Shown here piece by piece: positions 26,235 through 32,966 of a DNA stretch of 64,000 bases (the first letter of the stretch is position 1; every line of letters starts with the position of its first letter). Both the position numbers and the translations under genes were made by a program. Under the pieces are notes generated by a model that was not told where the DNA came from, ran no database searches, and was given only the letters and a program-made list of their open reading frames with translations. Origin of the DNA: Rhizobium sullae (GTDB taxonomy: Bacteria > Pseudomonadota > Alphaproteobacteria > Rhizobiales > Rhizobiaceae); contig NZ_CP104143.1 in NCBI RefSeq assembly GCF_025200715.1, forward strand, positions 1,736,001 through 1,800,000, in the 5' to 3' direction.

Positions 26235-26604
26235 GGCAACCTCCTTGTTAGAACCCGGAAATTAGGGCGTTCAGGGCCGTTGGGAAGGTTTGCGCAAATC
26301 CGAAAAACGACAGACCAGAGGCTCGAATCTGCGAAATGGTGTACCAGGCCGTCCAAAGCGGACGGTGAAGCACCCGCGGCCAAGCTGTAGAATGCTCCAA
26401 GGGTGATGATGTCCCTGATCGAAGCGCACCCAGTGGATATTTACCGGCCGTTATCCTTACCCGTCCATTGAGATGGACCGACTCAGCAGCAGCCGATCAA
26501 TGTCCTTGGGCCGTAGAGCACCCCTCCCCGCTACGGCAAAAGGAGATCCGGCACGTGGACCATACGAGGCCTGATGCCGGGTCTCCGCGACCCGGGCGGC
26601 TCCC
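26235..26604. other. Intergenic region without a recognised gene
   Basis: This stretch separates the small-protein/GFA pair from the terminator of the 115-residue envelope gene. It should hold the promoter of the pair. A perfect 6-bp hairpin (CCGTCC, 5-base loop, GGACGG) is at 26349-26365 without a T run. Short open frames here lack ribosome binding sites and protein-like composition. I see no RNA gene I can name. Confidence 0.5.
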
Positions 26605-26630
26605 ATAAAAGAGCCCGCCAGACGGCGGGC
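26605..26630 (-). terminator. Rho-independent terminator after the small envelope protein gene
   Basis: On the minus strand GCCCGCC and GGCGGGC pair around a GTCT loop (26613-26630), followed by TCTTTTAT. It is 27 bases beyond the stop at 26657. Confidence 0.8.
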
Positions 26631-26656
26631 TTGACCTTCGGATGCACGGTTTCTCG

Positions 26657-27004
26657 TTAGCCGATCCGCGGGCAACCGGGCTCTCTTCCAAAAACCATGC
26701 GAATCCGCTCGTTAACTCTGCCGCGGCCAATTATGACGATGGAATCGTACGATGTCCTCGCAACTCTCGGGTTTCGAAGATATCGGCGGGATATGTTGAG
26801 CGCCTGGCCGGATGTGCACTGACGCCACCGCGGACGCTGCCGATCATACCTATACCTTGGCCGCTCATAGTCGTCGTCATCATAGTAATAGCGCGGCTGG
26901 TCCCTGCCTATGTAGAACTCGAAATCCTGGGAAAAGCTGGGTGCAGGGGCAGTCATCAGCGTGGCCGCAGCGGCAAGCCCCATAAGAATCTGCGTTACGC
27001 GCAT
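26657..27004 (-). CDS. Small secreted protein, Tyr/Asp/Arg-rich, unknown function
   Basis: A 115-residue protein with a clear signal peptide (ILMGLAAAATLMTAPAPSFS, cleavage near SFS-QD) and a GAGGAG ribosome binding site. The mature N-terminus is very rich in Tyr, Asp and Arg (RYYYDDDDYERPRYRYDRQR). A short domain with two Cys follows (QCTSGQALNISRRYLRNPRV and FGREPGCPRIG), probably one disulfide. The C-terminal pattern resembles small periplasmic proteins common in rhizobia, but I cannot name the family. A good terminator follows. Monocistronic by appearance. Confidence 0.75.
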   Translation of the reverse strand: MRVTQILMGLAAAATLMTAPAPSFSQDFEFYIGRDQPRYYYDDDDYERPRYRYDRQRPRWRQCTSGQALNISRRYLRNPRVARTSYDSIVIIGRGRVNERIRMVFGREPGCPRIG

Positions 27005-27118
27005 CTGTCGATCTCCTCAGACATTGGAGATCGACATTAACATCCCGATTATGAACGGGAGCAAAACATCCGCTTGACTGAGCTTCCGTGAGGTCTATCG
27101 CGATCTCATTGCTGATTT

Positions 27119-27148
27119 TTGGTGAGAGCGCCGGGGCTCAAACCCGGG
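27119..27148 (-). repeat. Duplicate of the tRNA-Lys 3' end (distal att-like site)
   Basis: Thirty bases match 28174-28203 with one difference (A for G at 27140, in the T loop). They cover the T arm, the 3' acceptor strand and CCA of the tRNA-Lys gene, in the same orientation. There is no anticodon arm or D arm, so this is not a tRNA gene. Such a duplication is the usual product of integration into the 3' end of a tRNA gene. Confidence 0.8.
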
Positions 27149-27265
27149 GCGGAGGAGGCGCGCCAGGGGATGGCGAAACGACAAAAATCGCGCCAGCATT
27201 GTTATTTCATTTGCTTCTAAATTAGACTTTAGTAGTGTTGTCCCATTAGGAGCGGGAGGATTTCT

Positions 27266-27451
27266 ATGGAACGCATTGAGCCGGAAATTGCAGACTCGAA
27301 TATGGCAACAAAGGTCTGGTCGGTGACGGAGTTCTGCTCGCGACATCGATTGGACGATGAAGAAGAAACGAGGCTCCTCCGGTTATTTGGTCCGTTCGCG
27401 ACCGCGTGCGAACTCATGTACAACGCCAAACGCGCGCCGAAGTTTAGATAG
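27266..27451 (+). CDS. Small conserved protein of unknown function (paralogue B)
   Basis: A 61-residue protein preceded by GGGAGGA. It shares the core of paralogue A (26025-26234): WSVTEFCSRHRLDDEEETRL, then FGPFATACELMYNAKRAPKF. The conserved pattern is S-x-x-E-F, R-L-D, E-x-x-R-L, F-G-P-x-A-T and A-K-R-x-P. It lies inside the tRNA-bounded interval on the opposite strand to its relative. Its role is unknown. Conservation of the core between two copies argues that it is a real gene. Confidence 0.65.
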   Translation: MERIEPEIADSNMATKVWSVTEFCSRHRLDDEEETRLLRLFGPFATACELMYNAKRAPKFR

Positions 27452-27577
27452 TTACGCCCGGCTCATCGCAGGCCGAGCGTCTGTCGCAACCAATATGTGC
27501 GCCCGGAAAGGATTGGAGATGGCCTTCACCATCCCCTTCATCCTCAAAGGGGGATGAACAGGGAGAAACTTCCCTAC

Positions 27578-27964
27578 TCACTCTTCCGCGGCATACCGAG
27601 CCAATTCCATCGCCATTTCGAAGTTGTCGTTCGCTGCTCGGAGAAGACGGCGCCCAGCATCGATTGCGTGCCGGCCACGGTAGCCGCGTGTCTCCCCGAG
27701 TTCGCTGAGGCGCTTCGCGGTCATAGCCTCGGTGAGGACACGCACGTGGGTGTCTTGCATCGCATCAAGGCCACGACTGAATGTCTCTCGGTTCTCTTTC
27801 TCTGTGTAGATGTTTTGCCAGGCCCGGGACCCGCTTTCACCCTTCTTGCCTTTCCGCCCGCCTATGAACAGCTGTCGAAGGTTGCACGGCTCGTGTGGCA
27901 GGCCATCAGTGTAGTGCTTTGTCTCCGGCATGATTGGTGTGTTGGCGTATGCTTCGGCGAGCAT
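27578..27964 (-). CDS. Orphan hypothetical protein, start uncertain
   Basis: A 128-residue frame with protein-like composition (basic, with helical ends such as AIDAGRRLLRAANDNFEMAM). I do not recognise a family. The ATG at 27964 has only a weak ribosome binding site. Ten codons upstream in the same frame, a perfect AAGGAGG (28000-28006) stands 5 bases before an ATC codon, suggesting either a rare start or a decayed ATG. The frame is open a further ten codons and then stops. It is the main gene in the tRNA-bounded interval and may be a cargo remnant. Confidence 0.45.
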   Translation of the reverse strand: MLAEAYANTPIMPETKHYTDGLPHEPCNLRQLFIGGRKGKKGESGSRAWQNIYTEKENRETFSRGLDAMQDTHVRVLTEAMTAKRLSELGETRGYRGRHAIDAGRRLLRAANDNFEMAMELARYAAEE

Positions 27965-28174
27965 CTTCCGCGCCTCGTCCTTTGATATCGCGATGCGGTC
28001 CTCCTTATCGGATGGAGCTTCGGAGGTTCCCCTTTGACGGAAACATCATTCGGATCGGTCGATTCCCGCTGTCTGAAACATGCAATTTGATTGCGGACGG
28101 GCCCGGAAAGCCCCCTCCGTGGCGACTGGAGCAGTCACCAAATATATGATTCTTCACCAAGTCATTGAAATCCT

Positions 28175-28250
28175 TGGTGAGAGCGCCGGGGCTCGAACCC
28201 GGGACCTACTGATTAAAAGTCAGTTGCTCTACCAGCTGAGCTACGCTCTC
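28175..28250 (-). tRNA. tRNA-Lys (anticodon UUU)
   Basis: A 76-base cloverleaf including encoded CCA. The acceptor stem GAGAGCG pairs fully with CGCTCTC, the D arm contains AGCTCAGCTGGTAGAGC, the anticodon loop is CTTTTAA with anticodon TTT, and the T arm is CCGGGTTCGAGCCCCGG. The 3' half is duplicated at 27119-27148. An inverted repeat (28154-28161 with 28173-28180) overlaps the 3' end. Confidence 0.97.
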
Positions 28251-28444
28251 CCTTGATGCCTTGGGCTGAAAGGCCGCCCCGGCCGGAAGTGCGCGGAACA
28301 TATGCAGGCGACCTATTGCGGTCAACCGAAAAATCTCTCTTTTTCGCCGCGTTAGGCACATTTCTTGCCGGAGCGCGAAAAGGTGATTGGCAATCGGCGG
28401 GTTGCGGCGCTAAACATCCGCCGGATTGCAGCCGGAGAGAATGC

Positions 28445-29194
28445 GTGTCGATTGCCGATATTTCCCTGTTGAGCGCCCTGCTTGCGGGAGCCCTCTCCTT
28501 TCTTTCCCCCTGCGTGCTTCCCCTCGTTCCGCCCTATCTCTGCTATATGGCAGGTATTTCCGTCGAGCAGTTTCGCGGTGGCAATGCTGTTGCAGTTGCG
28601 CCCGATTTCCGGCGCGGTGTGCTGTTTTCGGCGCTGTTCTTCACGCTCGGGTTCGCCACGGTCTTCGTCGCGCTCGGCGCCGGGGCTTCCAGCATCGGCA
28701 TGCTGCTGCGCCAGCATCTGGATCTTCTGGCGAAGATCGGCGGCCTCATCATCATCCTCATGGGGCTGAATTTCCTCGGCGTCTTCCGAATCGGGCTTTT
28801 CGCGCGCGAGGCCCGCTTCCAGAGCGGCGGCAAGCCGGCGACGCTGACCGGCGCCTATATCATGGGACTTGCCTTCGCCTTCGGCTGGACGCCCTGCATC
28901 GGGCCGGTGCTCGGCGCCATTCTGGCGGTCGCGGCATCGCGCGAGACGGTTGGCTCCGGCGCCGGGCTCCTTGCCGTCTATTCGCTGGGCCTTGCCATTC
29001 CATTCTGGATCGCCGCCGGCTTCTCCGGCGCCTTCATGAACTTTCTGGCGCGCTTCCGCCGCCATCTCGGCACCGTCGAAAAAATCACAGGCGCCTTCCT
29101 CGTGCTGACAGGGCTCGCCTTCATTTTCGGATTCGTGAGTGATGCCGCCATCTGGTTCCAGCAGACTTTTCCGATCCTGATGCAGATCGGCTAG
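28445..29194 (+). CDS. ccdA: Cytochrome c biogenesis / thiol-disulfide protein CcdA
   Basis: A 249-residue membrane protein of the CcdA/DsbD-beta family that carries reducing electrons across the inner membrane for cytochrome c maturation or periplasmic thiol repair. Two Cys are in the hallmark positions: LSFLSPCVLPLVPPYLCYMA in the first span and FGWTPCIGPVLGAILA in the fourth. Six hydrophobic segments are visible. The start is a GTG (MSIADISLL) with GGAGAG upstream; longer frames run back into the tRNA promoter. It is convergent with the hydroxylase gene, with 5 bases between them. Confidence 0.92.
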   Translation: MSIADISLLSALLAGALSFLSPCVLPLVPPYLCYMAGISVEQFRGGNAVAVAPDFRRGVLFSALFFTLGFATVFVALGAGASSIGMLLRQHLDLLAKIGGLIIILMGLNFLGVFRIGLFAREARFQSGGKPATLTGAYIMGLAFAFGWTPCIGPVLGAILAVAASRETVGSGAGLLAVYSLGLAIPFWIAAGFSGAFMNFLARFRRHLGTVEKITGAFLVLTGLAFIFGFVSDAAIWFQQTFPILMQIG

Positions 29195-29199
29195 GCGGA

Positions 29200-30411
29200 T
29201 CAGGCTTTCCTTCGGCTGAATTTTTCCCGTAAGGCGCTTGGAATATCGCGGAAGCCGCCGCCCGGCTCGATGCCTTCACGCATGACGACGCTGCGAAGCG
29301 GCGGAAATGCCGAGAGGATGTGAAGGCCCGCAGCGCGCAGCATCTGGACCGGCAGGAAACCAGACAGAAGCGAGCGGTTCAGCAAATCGACGCTCGCCGT
29401 TCGCGTCATGATGTCGGCGCGGCGCCTTCGGTCGAACCGATCGCCCGAATCGGCCGGTGTCGGTATTTCGGCGCGGTGGCAGAGAATATCTGCCAGCGCC
29501 ATGATATCGCGCAGGCTGAGATTGAGGCCCTGCGCCCCGATTGGCGGGAAGACGTGCGCGGCCTCTCCGATCAGCGCCATCCGGCCCTTGCCGAAGCGGT
29601 GCGCCATCATGCCCGAAAGCGGCCAGACCTGTACGCCTTCCTCGACGCTCACCTTGCCGAGGATCGACTGCATCCGCCCTTCGACGACTTTGCTCAATTC
29701 AGCAAGCGACAATTCGAGGCCAGCGGCGGCATCCGACGGATCCTGGACCCAGACGAGGCTGGAGCGATTGCCTGGCAAGGGTACCTGAGTGAAGGGGCCG
29801 CTCTCGGTGTGAAATTCCGTCGAGATGTTTTCGTGCGGCAGCGAATGGCCGAAGTTCAGCACCATGGCCGACTGTGGATAGGACCAGTTGCGGGCACCGA
29901 TGCCGGCTGCTTCCCTAAGCTTCGACTTGCGGCCGTCGGCGCCGGCGGCGAAATCCGCAGACAGAACCTCGCCGCCTGCGAGCGCGATGGAAACGGCATT
30001 CTCGCCTATATCGATGCTGTCGGCATAAGAGGTGAATCGCGTGATATTGCCTTCTATGGCGACGGCAGTCTCAAGCACGCCGGTCAGAGCCTTGTTCGGG
30101 AAATTGTAACCGAAGGCGTCGAGACCGATTTCGGCGGCGCGGAAGGTCGTGGCTGGCGCACGCAGCAGCCGATTCGTGGCGTCGATGATGCGCATGCTCT
30201 TCAGCGGCGCGGTTTCAGGCTTCAGCTTGTCCCATAGAGACAAGCGATCGAGGAAGCGGATCGACTGATCCATCAGCGCCGTCGTGCGCTGGTCCCCGGT
30301 CGCCGCGGTAGGGGCAATCAGCGCCACGCTACGGCCGCCGCGAGCCAGTGCGATCGCGGCCACCATGCCGGCGAGACCGCCGCCGATCACCGCCACTTCG
30401 AAATGTTTCAT
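29200..30411 (-). CDS. UbiH/UbiF/COQ6 family FAD-dependent hydroxylase
   Basis: A 403-residue flavin monooxygenase, probably one of the ubiquinone ring hydroxylases. The N-terminal dinucleotide fold is VAVIGGGLAGMVAAIALARG, the middle DG motif is AAGADGRKSKLREAAG, and the C-terminal FAD motif is MALIGEAAHVFPPIGAQGLN, with Glu where many members have Asp. The position hydroxylated cannot be told from sequence. It lies 36 bases after the DUF934 gene on the same strand and could belong to that operon. Confidence 0.85.
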   Translation of the reverse strand: MKHFEVAVIGGGLAGMVAAIALARGGRSVALIAPTAATGDQRTTALMDQSIRFLDRLSLWDKLKPETAPLKSMRIIDATNRLLRAPATTFRAAEIGLDAFGYNFPNKALTGVLETAVAIEGNITRFTSYADSIDIGENAVSIALAGGEVLSADFAAGADGRKSKLREAAGIGARNWSYPQSAMVLNFGHSLPHENISTEFHTESGPFTQVPLPGNRSSLVWVQDPSDAAAGLELSLAELSKVVEGRMQSILGKVSVEEGVQVWPLSGMMAHRFGKGRMALIGEAAHVFPPIGAQGLNLSLRDIMALADILCHRAEIPTPADSGDRFDRRRRADIMTRTASVDLLNRSLLSGFLPVQMLRAAGLHILSAFPPLRSVVMREGIEPGGGFRDIPSALREKFSRRKA

Positions 30412-30447
30412 TGCATCGCTTCCGTCATCAGAGACGGCGAGCCGGCA

Positions 30448-30960
30448 TTATGCCGCCGGCTTCGCCTGACGGCGCCAACTATAGCCCTTACCGGCCTCCG
30501 CGTCACGCGCAGCCGGCTGATAATGATGCGGAATTCCGGGCAGCCGGTTCTCGGAAAGGCGCTTGAGGGCCGTTTCGTTGGTCACGGTGAAGCTGTCGAT
30601 TCCGACGCGCAGCATCAGCGGGATCTGGTCGATGAGCACATCGCCCACAGCCCGCAGTTCCTTGGCATAACCGAGCCGCTCGCGCAGCAGCGAGGCATGG
30701 CTGAAAGCACGGCCGTCACTGAATGCCGGGAAGGCAACGGCGACGATATCGAGGCGATCGAGGTACGGCTCAAGCTTGCGGACGTCGTCGGCCGGCTTGA
30801 TCAGCACGCCGAGGCCGACATCGTTGCTCTCGCCGGCCTTTGCGATCAATTCGTCGAGGCCGAGCAGCGGCTTCTGATCGCCCTCCGCTTTCACCTCTTC
30901 GGTTTCGATCACCCAGGGATCGCTGGCGGCAAAACCGACTTCTCTCCAGATCTTCATCAT
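30448..30960 (-). CDS. DUF934 family protein, sulfite reductase-associated
   Basis: About 170 residues of the DUF934 family, which is regularly encoded with sulfite reductase and cysH in proteobacteria and may be an oxidoreductase accessory factor. Typical segments are VGLGVLIKPADDVRKLEPYL and VAVAFPAFSDGRAFSHASLL, then RERLGYAKELRAVGDVLIDQ. Three consecutive ATG codons follow AAGGAGGGG; the middle one has the best spacing and was chosen, with an uncertainty of one codon either way. The ribosome binding site overlaps the cysI stop codon, so translation is probably coupled. Confidence 0.88.
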   Translation of the reverse strand: MMKIWREVGFAASDPWVIETEEVKAEGDQKPLLGLDELIAKAGESNDVGLGVLIKPADDVRKLEPYLDRLDIVAVAFPAFSDGRAFSHASLLRERLGYAKELRAVGDVLIDQIPLMLRVGIDSFTVTNETALKRLSENRLPGIPHHYQPAARDAEAGKGYSWRRQAKPAA

Positions 30961-30970
30961 CATCCCCTCC

Positions 30971-32641
30971 TTATGCCGCTTCCGCAGCCGCGCCATAGAG
31001 CGCATCCTTGAAGGGCTGCGGTCCGACGCGGCGGTAGGCGGCGAGGAAGGTTTCCGATGGGGCCTGACGCAAGCCGAGATAGGTATCGACGATCGTCTCG
31101 ATCGCGTCCGTCACCTTGTCCGGTTCGAAGCCCCGGCCGATAATCTCGCCGATCGAGGTGTGCTCGTCACCGGAGCCGCCAAGAGTGATCTGGTAGAGTT
31201 CGGCACCCTTCTTTTCGACGCCCAGCAAGCCGATATGGCCGACATGGTGATGTCCGCAGGCGTTGATGCAGCCGGAAATCTTGATCTTCAGCTCGCCGAT
31301 CTCGGCCTGACGCGCCGGATCGCCGAACCGCCTGGAGATTTCCTGCGCAACCGGAATGGAGCGTGCATTGGCGAGCGCACAGTAGTCCAGCCCGGGACAG
31401 GCAATGATATCCGTGATGAGGCCGGCATTGGCGGTTTCGAGACCGGCCGCGACCAGGCCGCGATAGACGGCTTCCAGATCGGCCAGCGCCACATGCGGCA
31501 GGATGAGGTTCTGTTCGTGGCTCACACGGATTTCGTCGAAGGCATATTCCTCGGCGATATCGGCAACGGCATCCATCTGCGCGTCGGAGGCATCGCCCGG
31601 AATGCCGCCGATCGGTTTCAGCGAGATCGTCACCATGCCGTAATCGGGGTTCTTGTGCGGCGCCACGTTCTGCAGCACCCAGCGGGAAAAAGCCGGATCG
31701 GCCTTCTTCCAGCGGGCAAGGTTCTCCCAACCTTCAGCACGCTCGGGCAGCGCGGGCGGCGCGAAATAGGCGGTGATCGCCTGAACGTCCTTTTCCGGCA
31801 GCTTCAGCTCGGTATCCTTGAGCTGCGCAAACTCCACCTCGACCTGGCGCGCCAGTTCTTCGGCGCCGGTTTCGTGCACGAGGATCTTGATGCGCGCCTT
31901 GTACTTGTTGTCGCGGCGGCCGTGCAGGTTATAAACGCGCATGATCGCGGTCGTATAGGAAAGAAGGTCCTCTTCCGGCAGGAAGTCGCGAATCAGCTTG
32001 GCGATCATCGGCGTGCGACCCTGGCCACCCCCGACATAGACGGCAAAACCGATCTCGCCCTTGTCGTTCTTCTTCAGGTGCAGGCCGATGTCGTGGACCT
32101 GGATCGCGGCGCGGTCACGCTCGGCGCCGGTTACGGCGATCTTGAACTTGCGCGGCAGGAAAGAGAATTCCGGATGCACGGACGACCACTGGCGCAGGAT
32201 TTCCGCATAGGGGCGCGGATCGGCGACTTCGTCCGCGGCGGCGCCGGCGAAATGATCGGCCGTCACGTTGCGAATGCAATTGCCGGAGGTCTGCATCGCG
32301 TGCATCTCGACGGTTGCCAGGTCGGCGAGCACATCGGGCATGTCGGAGAGCTTCGGCCAGTTGAACTGCAGGTTCTGGCGGGTCGTGAAGTGGCCGTAGC
32401 CGCGGTCATAGGTGCGGGCGATATGGGCGAGCATACGCATCTGGCGCGAGGAGAGCGTGCCATAAGGAATCGCGATGCGCAGCATATAGGCATGAAGCTG
32501 TAGATAGACGCCGTTCATCAGGCGCAGCGGCTTGAACGCATCCTCGGCAAGCTCACCGGACAGTCGGCGCTGAACCTGGTCGCGAAACTGCTCGACGCGC
32601 TCGGCGACAAAGGCGTGGTCAAATTCGTCGTAACGGTACAT
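30971..32641 (-). CDS. cysI: Sulfite reductase (nitrite/sulfite reductase hemoprotein), siroheme and 4Fe-4S
   Basis: A 556-residue enzyme reducing sulfite to sulfide in cysteine synthesis. The siroheme/4Fe-4S ligands are in CPGLDYCALANARSIPVAQE (Cx5C) and ISGCINACGHHHVGHIGLLG (Cx3C). N-terminal ferredoxin-like half domains include LMNGVYLQLHAYMLRIAIPY and YGHFTTRQNLQFNWPKLSD, and TSGNCIRNVTADHFAG is present. The ATG at 32641 follows GAGGAAG. The gene sits between DUF2849 and DUF934 genes behind cysG, which makes its siroheme, so this is sulfite rather than nitrite reduction. Electrons may come from ferredoxin through Fpr (inference). Confidence 0.93.
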   Translation of the reverse strand: MYRYDEFDHAFVAERVEQFRDQVQRRLSGELAEDAFKPLRLMNGVYLQLHAYMLRIAIPYGTLSSRQMRMLAHIARTYDRGYGHFTTRQNLQFNWPKLSDMPDVLADLATVEMHAMQTSGNCIRNVTADHFAGAAADEVADPRPYAEILRQWSSVHPEFSFLPRKFKIAVTGAERDRAAIQVHDIGLHLKKNDKGEIGFAVYVGGGQGRTPMIAKLIRDFLPEEDLLSYTTAIMRVYNLHGRRDNKYKARIKILVHETGAEELARQVEVEFAQLKDTELKLPEKDVQAITAYFAPPALPERAEGWENLARWKKADPAFSRWVLQNVAPHKNPDYGMVTISLKPIGGIPGDASDAQMDAVADIAEEYAFDEIRVSHEQNLILPHVALADLEAVYRGLVAAGLETANAGLITDIIACPGLDYCALANARSIPVAQEISRRFGDPARQAEIGELKIKISGCINACGHHHVGHIGLLGVEKKGAELYQITLGGSGDEHTSIGEIIGRGFEPDKVTDAIETIVDTYLGLRQAPSETFLAAYRRVGPQPFKDALYGAAAEAA

Positions 32642-32649
32642 CAGCTTCC

Positions 32650-32964
32650 TCAGACTGCAATGAATTCGGGATCGGCCGGCTTGTAGCCCGCCGCATATTC
32701 CATGGTCGGGCCCTGGGCGCGGATGCGCTCGCGAAGGCGGAGCGGCCATAGAACGCCGTTGGTTTCCTGAACTTCGATGACGGCAACGTCAACGACCTTG
32801 TTCTCGGCATAGGATTTCTTGCCGATCTCTTCCAAGGCGGTCACGGCCTCGGCATGGCGGGCAATGAGCGCACCCTGCAGCGAGGTTACCCATTCGCCGC
32901 CAGCGTTCAGCCATACGGCCACGCCGTCCGTCAGCCTGTTGGCGGTCAGAACCTTGTCGACCAT
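32650..32964 (-). CDS. DUF2849 family protein
   Basis: A 104-residue protein of the DUF2849 family, found almost only between cysG and cysI in alphaproteobacteria. It begins MVDKVLTANRLTDGVAVWLN and ends with RAQGPTMEYAAGYKPADPEF. No catalytic motif is visible. The start is 2 bases after the cysG stop, and its stop is 8 bases before cysI, so all are in one operon. A role in sulfite reductase assembly or regulation is inference from context. Confidence 0.88.
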   Translation of the reverse strand: MVDKVLTANRLTDGVAVWLNAGGEWVTSLQGALIARHAEAVTALEEIGKKSYAENKVVDVAVIEVQETNGVLWPLRLRERIRAQGPTMEYAAGYKPADPEFIAV

Positions 32965-32966
32965 GT

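Larger units (their letters stand above)
27119..28203. mobile_element. Putative remnant of an element integrated at tRNA-Lys, bounded by 30-bp direct repeats
   Basis: The interval lies downstream of the tRNA 3' end and is flanked by direct repeats that are 29/30 identical. It contains a 61-residue protein related to a gene outside the element, one orphan frame of 128 residues, and no integrase, transposase or known cargo. The repeat-to-repeat length is only about 1,055 bp, so it would be a degraded remnant or a satellite. The call rests on the repeat geometry, not on gene content. Confidence 0.55.

Noticed and set aside
27119..27148. A second tRNA-Lys gene
   Set aside because: Only the T arm, acceptor 3' strand and CCA are present; D arm, anticodon arm and 5' half are missing.
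31160..32503. A 447-codon plus-strand frame
   Set aside because: Antisense to cysI, whose siroheme and cluster motifs are complete.
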